64,000 nucleotides of DNA from Symsagittifera roscoffensis (GCF_963678635.1 NC_087066.1:30261301-30325300), one strand, 5' to 3'. Numbered from the stretch's first letter, positions 10,486 through 22,250 are shown. A program made the numbers and translations. The notes: generated by a model from the letters alone, not told the origin.

Positions 10486-11236
10486 TACTTGGCGGTGGTT
10501 GAAATGAAAATAAAATAATTTTTTTAAAGAGTGAGGGTTACCATCAACTCGAATGTGTGTGTTTAACCCATCAGAATTTTTTTTTTAATTGGTCTGTAGT
10601 CTTGTCCAATTAGAACTCAGCTTTTTTATGGTATTCTTATAAAAAATTGTTTCCCATCGGAAACAAAGTTACATTCTAGGTACTTTTTGTATATTGTCAC
10701 TTCCAATCACAAAAATGACATTTTTGTTCTAGTTGTCTGTCGTATCCAATCAGAAAAAAGTTAAGTTTTCAGGGCTTAAATCTTGCAAATAAGTAAAAAC
10801 ATACACAAAAGCAATCGCAAAAATAATTGACCAAAAGTTGTTTGCAGTAAGATATGTTGCTGATATAAGTAATAAAAAAAATCAATTAATTAGCTTTTTG
10901 AAAAAGTTTTCCATCAAGTTATTTGAATTTTTGTATGTAATCCATGAAAAATTGCTGATTTTTGAGTAGAAAGTCAAGTTTTTTGATTTTGATGTAAATT
11001 TTAGAAGTTGCTCAAAGTTGATGAATTTTGCAAAGCAAATCCCGGGAAATCTGATTCCAAAACTCATCATGCAGGATTTTGAGGATTGAAAATCTTGAAA
11101 GAAATGAAGAAACAAAGAAAATCTGGGGATGTTTTTTAAAAATTTGGGTATCGGGTAGGGGATAAAAAGATTCTTTGATTTTTTATTGTTTGACTTTTTG
11201 ATTAATTTCAAATTTTCTAGAACGAAGAAAATTTCT
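10486..11236. repeat. Blocks S and U, copy 2
   Basis: S (10486 to about 10790) and U (about 10797-11236) follow array 2 in the same order as at 5001-5735. U shows the same open minus-strand frames as copy 1. Here U runs straight into block V, unlike copy 1, where U joins the PC4-like fragment. Confidence 0.7.
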
Positions 11237-11274
11237 TTCCTAGTCAGATGTTATTTAGCCGTAAATTTGAAGCT

Positions 11275-11481
11275 TTAATAGGCAAAACTTGAATCGAATG
11301 TCAACTCGTTGGTTGAGTAAGTTTTCCTAAAAAAACTTTTACTTTGTCGGAGAATTCTTTTTCGGACAACATAAACGTCCAAAAAATTGTGAAAAAAGTA
11401 CGAGTCAACGAGTATTTCATCATTTAGAAATTCAAGTGGAATTTTTTCTTTTTTTTTGTAGAGTAATTCAGGGATATTCAA
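11275..11481 (-). pseudogene. Block V ORF, copy 2 (68 codons, unrecognised)
   Basis: The minus-strand frame contains EFLNDEILVDSYFFHNFLDVYV, then RKRILRQSKSFFRKTYSTNE and LTFDSSFAY. The same peptide with conservative changes occurs at 18849-19040, and a frameshifted version lies at about 16095-16320. The frame has no ATG in this stretch, so it is either an exon or a truncated relic. Near 18.9 kb it sits divergently upstream of the PolB pseudogene, which suggests it belongs to the same element. I have only an impression that this motif accompanies Polinton-like elements and cannot name the product. Confidence 0.4.
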
Positions 11482-11511
11482 GTGTTTTTATTAGACATTT
11501 TGAAATGTTGT

Positions 11512-11674
11512 TAATCACGATTTGAAATGAAAAGGAGCAGAAAAAATACCACGTGTTGCAAAGGAAAGATTGTTACGCAAAAAATTCAACCGTCATTATT
11601 TATGTTCTAACCAGAAACTAGCTTCCACACAAACTATTGGTTCAGCATTTCTGGAAAGAGTTCGTAAAGTATAA
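11512..11674 (+). pseudogene. C-terminal fragment of the TATA-driven gene family
   Basis: It matches the last third of the genes at 1259 and 6086: VNHDLK, stop, KGAEKIPRVAKERLLRKKFN, then SNQKLASTQTIGSAFLERVRKV and TAA at 11672-11674. A TGA replaces the Trp codon near its start, and no promoter or N-terminal half is present. Block V abuts it directly, so the PolB, PC4-like and promoter modules have been deleted between them in this copy. Confidence 0.55.
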
Positions 11675-11692
11675 AACTCAAAATCTGAACAT

Positions 11693-12250
11693 GATTTGTT
11701 TAAAAAAACTGACTAATTTTATTGATGGTTAAAGATTTGTAAAAAATGATCAGGTCAATTCTTCAATGAAAAATTAAAGACATTTTGATAATTATCTACC
11801 TTCATTCAAATGTTTACAAAATTACTGAAAATTATTGAAATATAAATTCACAGTTATGAAGGAACTTGCAAAAATCTCTGCAAAATTGTAAGCAAGATGT
11901 GACATTTTCTTCTGATTTTCAAGAAGCTGCAAAAAAATAGTTTCAAATTTTTTAACAAGTTGCGAAAAGTGATTCAATTTTTTTGACAAGATGCAAAAAG
12001 TGATTTGTTAAAAATAATTGACTGTTTTATTGATGTTTACAGATTTGTAAATAGTGATCATGTCAATTTTTTAAAGAAAAATTAGAGACCTTTTGATAAA
12101 TCTCCAAATTCATTCACATGTTTTCAAAATTACTGAAAAATTTTGAAAAAAGTATCAGTAAAGGATGAATTTGGAAAAATCTCTGCAAATTTGTAAAGAA
12201 GATGTGATATTTTTTTCTGATTTTCATGAAGCTGCAAAACAAATCATTTG
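11693..12250. repeat. 309-bp tandem duplication, module copy 3
   Basis: The same paired unit follows the 3' end of the gene fragment and leads into array 3. Word pairs such as GATTTGTTAAAAATAATTGAC (around 12003) and TTACTGAAAA mark the two halves. Confidence 0.6.
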
Positions 12251-15200
12251 AATTTTTTTAACAAGTTGCGAAAAGTGTTTCATTTTTGTTGACAATATGT
12301 GAAAAGTGTTTCAATTTTTTTGACAATATTTGAAGAGTGATTCTTTTTTTTCCTAAAAAAAGCGAAAAGTGTTTCACTTTTTTCCTACAAATTTGGAAAA
12401 GCGTTTCAATTTTTTTGACAATATGCGAAAATTATATCACTGTTTTCCTACAAAATGCGAAAACTGTTTCATTTTTTTTCACGATATGTGAAAATGTTTC
12501 AATTTTTTTGACAATATGTGAAAATTGATTCACTTTTTTCCTACAAAAAGCCAAAAATGTTTCAATTTTTTTGACAAGATGTATAAAACTTTTAACTTTT
12601 TTTGACAATAGGTGAAAATCAATTCACTTTTTCCCTACAAATTGCGAAAAGTGTTTCAATTTCTTTGACAATATGTGAAAATTGTTTCAATTTTTTTGAC
12701 AATATGTAAAAAGTGATTCATTTTCTTCCTACAAAATGCAAAAATTGTTTCAATTTTTTTCACAATATGTGAATAGTGTTTTAATTTTTTTGACAATATG
12801 TGAAAAGTGATTCAGTTTTTTGCTACAAAATGCCAGAAGTATTTCAATTTTTTCGACAAAATGTGTAAAACGTTTACTTTTTCTGACAAAAGGTAAAAAG
12901 TGTTTCACTTTTTTCCTACAAAGTGCGAAAAAGGTTTCAATTTTTTTCACAATATGTGAAAAGTGTTTCAATTTTTTTGACAATTTGTGAAAAGTGATTC
13001 ACTTTTTAGCTACAAAATGCCAAAAATAATTCAATTTTTTTGACAAAGTGTTTAAAACGTTTGACTTTTTTTGACAATAGGTAAAAAATGTTTCACTTTT
13101 TTCCTACAAAATGCAAAAAGTGTTTCCATTTTTTTTTTGACAACATAAAAAAAGTGATTCAATTTTTTTGACAATATGTGAAAAGTGATTCAATTTTTTT
13201 CTACAAAATGCCAGAAGTATTTCAATTTTCTCGACAAAATGTGTAAAACGTTTACTTTTTCTGACAAAAGGTAAAAAGTGTTTCACTTTTTTCCTACAAA
13301 GTGCGAAAAAGGTTTCAATTTTTTTCACAATATGTGAAAAGTGTTTCAATTTTTTTTACAATTTGTGAAAAGTGATTCACTTTTTAGCTACAAAATGGCA
13401 AAAATAATTCAATTTTTTTGACAAAGTGTTTAAAACCTTTTACTTTTTTTGACAATGTTTCATTTTTTTCCTACAAAGTGCGAAAAAAGTTTCAATTTTT
13501 TTGACAATATTGGAAAAGTGTTTCAATTTTTTTGACAAAATGTATAAAATTCCTAACTTTTTTTGCCAATAAGTGAAAAGTGTTTCAATTTTCCTACAAA
13601 AAGCGAAAAGGGTTTCACATTGTCAAAAAAATTGTGTTTTGTTTTACTTATTTCGATAAAATGCGAAAATTGTTTGAATTGTTTTGACAATATAATAAAA
13701 GTGTTTTAATTTTTGACAATATGTGAAACGTGATTCAGTTTTTTACTACAAAATGTTAACAGTATTTCAAGTTTTTTGACAAAATGTATAAAACGTTTTA
13801 CTTTTTTGACAATAGGTAAAAAGTGTTTCACTTTTTTCCTACAAAGTGCGAAAAGTGTTTAAGTTTTTTTGACAATATGTGAAAAGTGTTTCAATTTTTT
13901 TGACAATATGTGAAAAATGATTCACTTTTTTGCTACAAAATGCCAAAAAAATTTCAATTTTTTTGACAAGATGTATGAAACGTTTTACTTTTTTTGACAA
14001 TAGGTAAAAAGTCTTTCACTTTTTTCCTACAAAGTGCGAAAAAAGTTTCAATTTTTTTTGACAATATAAGAGAAGTGTTTCAAGTTTTTTGACAATATGT
14101 GAAAAGTGATTCACTTTTTTCCTACAAAAAGCGAAAAGTGTTTCACATTGTCAAAAAAATTGTGTTTGTTTTACTTTTTTCGATAAAATGCGAAAATTGT
14201 TTGAATTTTTTTGACAAGATGGAGAAAAATGTTTCATTTTTTTTCGACAAATTATAAAAACTGTTTCAATTTTTTTGACAATATTTGAAAAATGTTTCAC
14301 TTTTTTCCTACGAAATGCGAAAAGCGTTTCATTTTTTTTTTACTGTAAAAAGTTTTTAATTTCTTTTTCGATGAAATTTTTTTGCCAAAATGGCAAATGT
14401 GTTTCATCTTTTTGACAATATGTGAAAAGTGTGACAACTTTTTTGACAATATTTGAAAAGTGATTCACTTTTTTCCTACAAAAAACGAAAAGTGTTTCAC
14501 TTTTTTCCTACAAAGTGCGAAAAGCGTTTCAATTTTTTTGACAATATGCGAAAATTGATTCACTGTTTTCCTACAAAATGCGAAAACTGTTTCATTTTTT
14601 TTCACAATATGTGAAAAGTGTTTCAATTTTTGACAATATGTGAAAATTGATTCACTTTTTTCCTACAAAAAGCCAAAAAAATTTCAATTTTTTTGACAAG
14701 ATGTTTGAAACGTTTTACTTTTTTTGACAATAGGTAAAAAGTCTTTCACTTTTTTCCTACAAAGTGCGAAAAAAGTTTCAATTTTTTTTTGACAATATAA
14801 GAAAAGTATTTCAAGTTTTTTGACAATATGTGAAAAGTGATTCACTGTTTTCCTACAAAAAGCGAAAAGGGTTTCACATTGTCAAAAAAATTGTGTTTGT
14901 TTTACTTTTTTCGATAAAATGCGAAAATTGTTTGATTTTTTTTGACAAGATAGAAAAAAGTGTTTCATTTTTTTTTGACAAATTATAAAAACTGTTTCAA
15001 TTTTTTTGACAATATTTGAAAAATGTTTCACTTTTTTCCTACGAAATGCGAAAAGCGTTTTTTTCTTTTTTTTTTTTAATGTAAAAAGTTTTTAATTTCT
15101 TTTTCGATGAAACTTTTTTGCCAAAATGGCAAATGTGTTTCATCTTTTTGACAATATGTGAAAAGTGTTTAAATTTTTCGACGATATAAGAAAATTGTTT

Positions 15201-15356
15201 CACTTTTTTCCTACAAAATGTAAAAGGTGTTTAATTTCTTTTTCGATAAATTTTTTTTGACAATATGTGAAAAGTGTTTCAGTTTTTTTCGACAAAATGG
15301 AAAAAGGGTTTGATTTTGATTTTTTTTGACAATATATGAATAGCCTTTCATTTTTT
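12251..15356. repeat. A/T minisatellite array 3
   Basis: Same unit family as arrays 1 and 2. A six-dimer block (offset 378 bp) is repeated near 12823 and 13201, giving twice the minus-strand reading KHFLPFVRKSKRFTHFVEK. A longer internal block from about 14150 is repeated near 14880. It ends at block S (15357). Confidence 0.9.
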
Positions 15357-16340
15357 GGTACTTGGCGGTAGTTGAAATGAAAATAAGGTGATTTTTCTAA
15401 AGAGTGAGGGTTACCAACAACTCGAATGTGTGTGTTTAACCAATCAGAATAGTTTTTTTTAATTGGTCTGTAGTCTTGTCCAATTAGAACTCAGCTTTTT
15501 TTATGGTATTCTTTTAAAAAATATGTGTCCCATCGGAAACAAAGTTACATTCTAGGTACTTTTTTTACATATTGTCACTTCCAATCACAAAAATGAAATT
15601 TTTGTTTTAGTTGTCTGTCGTATCCAATCAGAAAAAACTTAAGTTTTAAGGACTTAAATCTTGCAAATAAGTGAAAAAATATACACAAAAGTTGTTGATG
15701 TAAGTAATAAAAAAAATCAATTAATTGGCTTTTTAAAATAATTTTCCATCAAGTTAATTGATTTTTTGTATGTAATCCACGATAAATTGCTGATTTTTGA
15801 GTAGATAGTCAATTTCTTTGATTTTGATGTAAATTTTAGAAGATAGCTCAAAGTTGATGATTTTTGCAAAGCAAATCCCTGGAAATCTGATTCCAAACCT
15901 GATCATGCAAGGTTTTGAGGATTGAAAATCTTAAGAGAACTGAAGAACCAAAGAAAATTTCTGGGGATGTTTTTAAAAAATTTGGGTATCGGGTAGGGGA
16001 TAAAAAGATTCTTTGATTTATTATTGTACGACTTTTTGATTAATTTCAAATTTTCTAGAACGAATTAAATTTCGTTCCTAGTCAGATGTAATTCAGCCGT
16101 AAAATTGAAGCCTTCTAGGCAATACTTTAATCGAAAGTCAACTCGTTGGTTGAGTAATTTGTCCTAAATAAACTTTTACTTAGTCGGAGAATTCTATTTC
16201 GGACAACATAAACGTCCAAAAAATTGTAAAAAAAAGTAAGAGTCAACAAGTATTTCATCATTTAGAAAATCAAATGGAGTTTTTTCTCTTTTCTTGTAGA
16301 GTAACTCAAGGAAATTCAAGTGTTTTTAATAGACATTTTT
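15357..16340. repeat. Blocks S, U and V, copy 3
   Basis: S is 15357-15660, U about 15661-16075, V about 16076-16340. The V reading frame is broken: an extra T in the run near 16237 shifts it after LNDEILVDSYFF, whereas the copy at 18.9 kb stays open. Confidence 0.7.
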
Positions 16341-16677
16341 CAATTTTTTTCTCAGTTTTAATATCCTTTAATTCCTATTGGTTGAATTCTAAATTGTTTG
16401 GTTAATTTTCTTTAAGCAACAGCAAATAAATTAAATGCATTCTGAAGTTCTTTTACGCTAAAAACGATTGTGCTATACCTTGTATAACTACTTGAAGAAA
16501 AGTCAAAGTAAGTATAAATCACTGAAAAAATTTTTGGGAAATTTCACTTCTCCCACTTTGAATTGTACCAAGTAGTCAATTCTGTATTTTAATTCTAAGC
16601 ATTCCTCCCATTTTTAAGTTGCCAACACTGAATAGAAACGATAAATTGCAGTGAGGAGACTGTGGAAAGGGCGGATG
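16341..16677. repeat. Block W, copy 1 (PolB 5' flank)
   Basis: About 335 bp shared with 19061-19415. In the right-hand copy it immediately precedes the PolB zinc-finger fragment, so it is probably the 5' flank or the first, unreadable part of the polymerase gene. All three plus-strand frames carry stops. Confidence 0.6.
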
Positions 16678-16679
16678 GT

Positions 16680-18080
16680 ACAAAGTGCGAAAAAGGTTTC
16701 AATTTTTTTCACAATATGTGAAAAGTGTTTCAATTTTTTTGACAATTTGTGAAAAGTGATTCACTTTTTAGCTACAAAATGGCAAAAATAATTCAATTTT
16801 TTTGACAAAGTGTTTAAAACGTTTTACTTTTTTTGACAATAGTTTAAAAATGTTTCATTTTTTTCCTACAAAGTGCGAAAAAAGTTTCAATTTTTTTGAC
16901 AATATTGGAAAAGTGTTTCAATTTTTTTGACAATATGTGAAAAGAGATTCATTTTTTTCCTACAAAGTGCCAAAAGTGTTTCAATTTTTTTGACAAAATG
17001 TATAAAATTCCTAATTTTTTTTGCCAATAAGTGAAAAGTGTTTCAATTTTCCTACAAAAAGCGAAAAGGGTTTCACATTGTCAAAAAAATTGTGTTTTGT
17101 TTTACTTATTTCGATAAAATGCGAAAATTGTTTGAATTGTTTTGACAATATAATAAAAGTGTTTTAATTTTTGACAATATGGGAAACGTGATTCAGTTTT
17201 TTACTACAAAATGTTAAAAGTATTTCAAGTTTTTTGACAAAATGTATAAAACGTTTTACTTTTTTTGACAATAGGTAAAAAGTGTTTCACTTTTTCCTAC
17301 AAAGTGCGAAAAGTGTTTAAGTTTTTTTCACAATATGTGAAACGTGTTTCAATTTTTTTGACAATATGTGAAAAATGATTCACTTTTTTGCTACAAAATG
17401 CCAAAAACATTTCAATTTTTTTGACAAGATGTATGAAACGTTTTACTTTTTTTGACAATAGGTAAAAAGTCTTTCACTTTTTTCCTACAAAGTGCGAAAA
17501 AAGTTTCAGTTTTTTTTTGATAATATAAGAAAAGTGTTTCAAGTTTTTTGACAATATGTGAAAAGTGATTCACTGTTTTCCTACAAAAAGCGAAAAGGGT
17601 TTCACATTGTCAAAAAAATTGTGTTTGTTTTACTTTTTTCGATAAAATGCGAAAATTGTTTGAATTTTTTTGACAAGATGGAGAAAAGTGTTTCATTTTT
17701 TTTTCGACAATTTATAAAAACTGTTTCAATTTTTTTGACAATATTTGAAAAATGTTTCACTTTTTTCCTACGAAATGCGAAAAGCGTTTCATTTTTTTTT
17801 TAATGTAAAAAGTTTTTAATTTCTTTTTCGATGAAACTTTTTTGCCAAAATGGCAAATGTGTTTCATCTTTTTGACAATATGTGAAAAGTGTTTAAATTT
17901 TTTCGACGATATAAGAAAATTGTTTCACTTTTTTCCTACAAAATGTAAAAGGTGTTTAATTTCATTTTCGATAAAATTTTTTTGACAATATGTGAAAAGT
18001 GTTTCAGTTTTTTTCGACAAAATGGAAAAGGGTTTGATTTTGATTTTTTTTGACAATATGTGAATAGCCTTTCATTTTTT
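16680..18080. repeat. A/T minisatellite array 4
   Basis: Same unit family as the other arrays and closely matching 13295-15356, minus one internal block. It ends at block S (18081). Confidence 0.9.
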
Positions 18081-18797
18081 GGTACTTGGCGGTAGTTGAA
18101 ATGAAAATAAGGTGATTTTTCTAAAGAGTGAGGGTTACCAACAACTCGAATGTGTGTGTTTAACCAATCAGAATAGTTTTTTTTAATTGGTCTGTAGTCT
18201 TGTCCAATTAGAACTCAGCTTTTTTTATGGTATTCTTTTAAAAAATATGTGTCCCATCGGAAACAAAGTTACATTCTAGGTACTTTTTTTACATATTGTC
18301 ACTTCCAATCACAAAAATGAAATTTTTGTTTTAGTTGTCTGTCGTATCCAATCAGAAAAAACTTAAGTTTTAAGGACTTAAATCTTGCAAATAAGTAAAA
18401 ATATACACAAAAGTTGTTGATGTAAGTAATAAAAAAAATCGATTAATTGGCTTTTTTAAATAATTTTCCATCAAGTTAATTGATTTTTTGTATGTAATCC
18501 ATGAAAAATTGCTGATTTTTGAGTAGATAGTCAATTTCTTTGATTTTGATGTAAATTCTAGAAGATAGCTCAAAGTTGATGATTTTTGCAAAGCAAATCC
18601 TTGGAAATCTGATTCCAAACCTGATCATGCAAGGTTTTGAGGATTGAAAATCTTAAGAGAACTGAAGAACCAAAGAAAATTTCTGGGGATGTTTTTAAAA
18701 AATTTGGGTATCGGGTAGGGGATAAAAAGATTCTTTGATTTATTATTGTACGACTTTTTGATTAATTTCAAATTTTCTAGAACGAATTAAATTTCGT
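18081..18797. repeat. Blocks S and U, copy 4
   Basis: Nearly identical to 15357-16075. The minus strand of U is open through GFALQKSSTLSYLLEFTSKS, again without a recognisable product. Confidence 0.7.
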
Positions 18798-18848
18798 TCC
18801 TAGTCAGATGTAATTCAGCCGTAAAATTGAAGCTTACTAGGCAATACT

Positions 18849-19040
18849 TTAATCGAAAGTCAACTCGTTGGTTGAGTAATTTTTCCTAAATAAACTTTTA
18901 CTTAGTCGGAGAATTCTATTTCGGACAACATAAACGTCCAAAAAATTGTAAAAAAAAGAAGAGTCAACAAGTATTTCATCATTTAGAAAATCAAATGGAG
19001 TTTTTTCTCTTTTCTTGTAGAGTGACTCAAGGAAATTCAA
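18849..19040 (-). pseudogene. Block V ORF, copy 4 (next to PolB)
   Basis: Reads DFLNDEILVDSSFFYNFLDV, then NRILRLSKSLFRKNYSTNEL and TFD. Relative to 11275-11481 most differences are conservative residues (K/R, I/F, Y/S, L/F), which points to a once-coding sequence. It lies divergent to and about 370 bp from the PolB relic. No ATG occurs in frame; the frame opens after a TAA just upstream. Confidence 0.4.
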
Positions 19041-19408
19041 GTGTTTTTAATAGACATTTTTCAAATTTTAAAAAAGGCCCAATTTTTAATCAGTTTTAAT
19101 ATCCTTTAATTCCTATTGGTTGAATTCTAAATTGTTTGGTTAATTTTCTTTAAGCAACAGCAAATAAATTAAATTCATTCTGAAGTTCTTTTACGCTGAA
19201 AACGATTGTGCTATACCTTGTATAACTACTTGAAGAAAAGTCAAAGTAAGTATAAATCACTGAAAAAATTTTTGGGAAATTTCACTTCTCCCACTTTGAA
19301 TTGTACCAAGTAGTCAATTCTGTATTTTAATTCTAAGCATTCCTCCCATTTTTTAGATGCCAACACTGAATAGAAACAAGAAATTGCAGTGAGGAGACTG
19401 TGGAAAGG

Positions 19409-19564
19409 GCGGATGCAATTCGACATCAAAAGAGATGTACTAAGCGAGTTTTTTCTCGTCCCGATTGTAGGTATTTCACTAACTATCATCAAGAAATGAA
19501 CTACCACGTGGACCAGAAGCATGCTCCTTCAACTTCCAATGATGGAATGTCCGGACTCTGCCTT
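19409..19564 (+). pseudogene. PolB N-terminal zinc-finger segment
   Basis: The frame reads HQKRCTKRVFSRPDCRYFTN then YHQEMNYHVDQKHAP and ends at TGA. The C...C...H...H layout fits the C2H2-like finger region preceding the polymerase in this group, with the first Cys of one CxxC replaced by Arg (SRPDC). About 40 bp upstream lies the block W boundary used by the segmental duplication. Confidence 0.55.
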
Positions 19565-20116
19565 ATATGAACATTTACTAGGACATACGCATTTACTGTC
19601 TTTTATCGGATAAAGATAAACAACCACTCAAAGATCATTCTTTCCTTTTCTGTATTTGCATGGCCATAGTAACCTCGATGCTCTTACATATCAGCTGTTT
19701 ACAGAACCTTTTAAATCAAAATCTGGATACGATCCGAAGAAGTTTCGGAGAGATACCAATGACGATTTACCTCTTGTCGAGGTAATAGTTGAATGCAACA
19801 TGTTCATTTACGATTTTGATATTCAAGAAGAAGAATACATTGGAGAATTAGCCAAGCCAAAGATTGAAAAGTTTGAAAAAACTGTTAAATTGTTTAGGTT
19901 CAACAACCATATCATTCACACGAGTGATACAGATAGTTTTCTCAAGTGCTTTGAATGTCCCAGCTGTGACAGTTTCTTCAACGGATCAGACAACTTCAAC
20001 AGACATTTTCTAATTTGTAAAGATAGAGTGCGAAATATTTATCCCAAAAACAAACGCGTACACACTACGGGAAACAAAATTCGAGAAACTGAACGGATTA
20101 AATATTCCATACACTG

Positions 20117-20625
20117 AAGATCAGAAATTATTTAGCAATTTAGCAACCTTTGGCTTCGAATCGATTTGTGTTTGTACAGAAGAATTTAAAGCAACCGAAA
20201 AAACCACTTGGATTGGAAAAAAATCCCTAAGTCTCTCTCACTATCTTCGAATCTGTAAGACGATCCAATTTTCTTGTGTAAAAAAAATCCAGAACTTCGC
20301 ATAATTGTTTTTGTTTCCAGCTTGGAACTTATGACTGAAAAAAGCATGTTACAAATGAGAACCAAATTTCAAGAAATCGAAAACTGTGTTTATGATCGAG
20401 TCAAAAAAATTGTTGAGAAAATCAATGCTAGAACTTTATCTAAAAAAATAGAAGATTTCCAATATGAAGATGAATGTGTTGAAGGTGGGGAGGAGGATGA
20501 CATGTCGACACAATTCTTCTAATGTCGAAAAAATCAGCTAATCGACTTGAAACAGCATTTGGAGCGCTTTGTTTTTATTTTACCGATGTTCTGTTTCAAT
20601 AGCGGTACATACAATCTGAACCTCA
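20117..20625 (+). pseudogene. PolB exonuclease domain remnant with Exo I and Exo II changes
   Basis: After the stop at 20117 the next frame reads LNGLNIPYTEDQKLFSNLAT then FGFESICV. The Exo I motif is normally DFES-like, and here the Asp codon is GGC (Gly, 20152-20154). After a frame change, 20274-20522 reads IIVFVSSLELMTEKSMLQMR and QYEDECVEGGEEDDMSTQFF. Exo II follows in another frame as FNSGTYNLNLI (about 20598-20625), with Asn where Asp is expected. Loss of both metal-binding Asp residues means this copy could not proofread even if its frame were intact. Confidence 0.6.
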
Positions 20626-21367
20626 TAAATTTTTAATTGATCCTGTTTTTTTATGTAATAAAAAAACCGAACCAAAGTCATCAAAAAAAGGAAAATATTT
20701 CAAGTCCTTCAAACCTGAAGATGTACCGTTTCTAGACAAAATGAAGTTTCTTGGAGGAGCAACAATACGGAATTCGTTTCTTAAAACCTTTAAAGCAAGT
20801 AAGGCCAAAATTTACGAATGGTTTGACAGTCCAGGCAAGCTCAACTGTACGGAATTGCCTCCATATGAAGCCTTTTCCAGCAAACTGAGTGATAACAACC
20901 CTCTCGAGAAAGAATTCAGCGATTACCAAAAACTGGTTAACGGAGGTCTTGATCAACAAAGTGCGCTGAAAAAGTTACTTCTTCAATCAGTTCTACCAAC
21001 AGGTTTGGAAATTGGAAAATTATTCTAATTTGAAAAGAATCTAGGAACAACACATTATGATTACTTTCAATGACCACTTACGGTGTTATAACAACAACAA
21101 GGTCGTTTCTACTCTTGAAGCCATGCAAAATATGATAAAGTTCTACCAAAATAAAGGTCGATACGTTGAAACTGGGATGCACGCTTCCCAATTTAGCAAA
21201 TATCTGCTTAAAAAAACCGACAAATCACAAGTTCTACCTGTTCTTTGAATGTGATAATGATTTGTGTTAGTAAATCCGAGAAGACAGGACTGATGGTTTT
21301 TACGCGAAAAGCAAATGTCGACCAAACTTATTTTCTTAACTCGTCAATTGTTTACAAAAGAATACTT

Positions 21368-21440
21368 GGAACTGATGCCAGCCAGTATACAAAATTAAGA
21401 GGTTACAATGTTCATGAAACATGGGAATGTGAGTCGTGGG
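21368..21440 (+). pseudogene. PolB motif A with internal deletion
   Basis: GTDASQ (motif A, about 21368-21385) is followed at once by YTKLRGYNVHETWECESW. In related polymerases the rest of motif A (SLYP-like) and a stretch I would expect to be of the order of 100 residues separate these two points. The deletion removes part of the palm and is in frame. Confidence 0.55.
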
Positions 21441-21943
21441 AGCACTTTAGAACAGATTCTTCAGTCAAGAATCATGTCAAGACAAAATTTCTTTACAAAA
21501 GACCACTATCTGCTGATTCTTTAGTTGAAAAAAATAAAGAACGGATCTCTTTTTGGCTATATGCAATGCAATTTAATAGTTCTCGACGAGTTGAAGCCCA
21601 CATTTTCATTTTTTCCTGCAATATCCAAAAATAGAGACATCTGCCGAAACTATATCGGAGAATACTTGAAAAACTATGCCGAAGAAAATGATTTGCTGAA
21701 AACCCCAAAACGAATGTTGATTTCCAGTTTCAAATTTCAAAAAACGGTACAATCATCACAACCCTCTTAGCTCTTAACTTCTATCTAAGTCTTGGACTTC
21801 AATGTACAAAAATGTATCGATTTGTTGAGTACTTACCTAGGATATGTGTTAACAGCTTTATTCAATCTGTTGTTGATGCTCGACGAAAACAAGATAAGAA
21901 TCCACATTCTGGAGTTGCTGCTGAGACGATAAAGTTTCTCGGT

Positions 21944-22250
21944 AACAGCTCGTATGGTTATTAAATAATGGACACATCTAGACACACGATAACCAAATAT
22001 CTCGGCTACAAAAAGACACACAAAGCAAAAAATGAAAAAAAACAATTTGGCGATTGAATGTTGTGAAAAAAGGTTTTTTGAAGTAGAACTGTTAAAGTCA
22101 ACAATCGAACACAGGGAACCAATAACTGTAGGCTTCTTTATTCTTAAATAGGCAAAACTCAGAATGTTGGAGTTATACTACAATTTATTCCACAAGTAAT
22201 GTGATGAGACTAATTTCGAGGAGTTGGAGAAAAATCTGGAATCTTTCTAT
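21944..22250 (+). pseudogene. PolB motifs B and C, inactivated
   Basis: Motif B is well kept (KFLGNSSYGY), but TAA follows directly at 21962-21964 where a Gln codon is likely ancestral. The frame then continues IMDTSRHTITKYLG, stops again near 22056, and after a shift reads EHREPITVGFFIL. At the motif C position (22233-22250) the sequence reads NLESFY instead of the DTDSLY-type catalytic motif, so both catalytic Asp residues are lost. Confidence 0.6.

Larger units (their letters stand above)
13295..19415. repeat. Tandem segmental duplication: array, S, U, V and W blocks
   Basis: The left copy (about 13295-16677) and right copy (about 16679-19415) share the end of the minisatellite, then S, U, V and W in the same order with high identity. 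The left copy is about 0.65 kb longer because part of its minisatellite is expanded. At 16677 the left copy breaks off inside GCGGATG and re-enters the minisatellite. At 19415 the right copy continues into the PolB pseudogene, so the junction cut through the first PolB codons. Confidence 0.85.

Noticed and set aside
2173-13349. Many 60-100-codon ORFs such as KKIETLFAFCRKK repeats as individual genes
   Set aside because: They are periodic readings of the minisatellite, lack consistent starts, and end wherever a unit carries an indel. Kept only as a finding about the 21-codon period.
19241-19522. 93-codon minus-strand ORF opposite the PolB 5' end
   Set aside because: It lies antisense to the zinc-finger fragment and block W, and its frame is disrupted in the other copy of block W.
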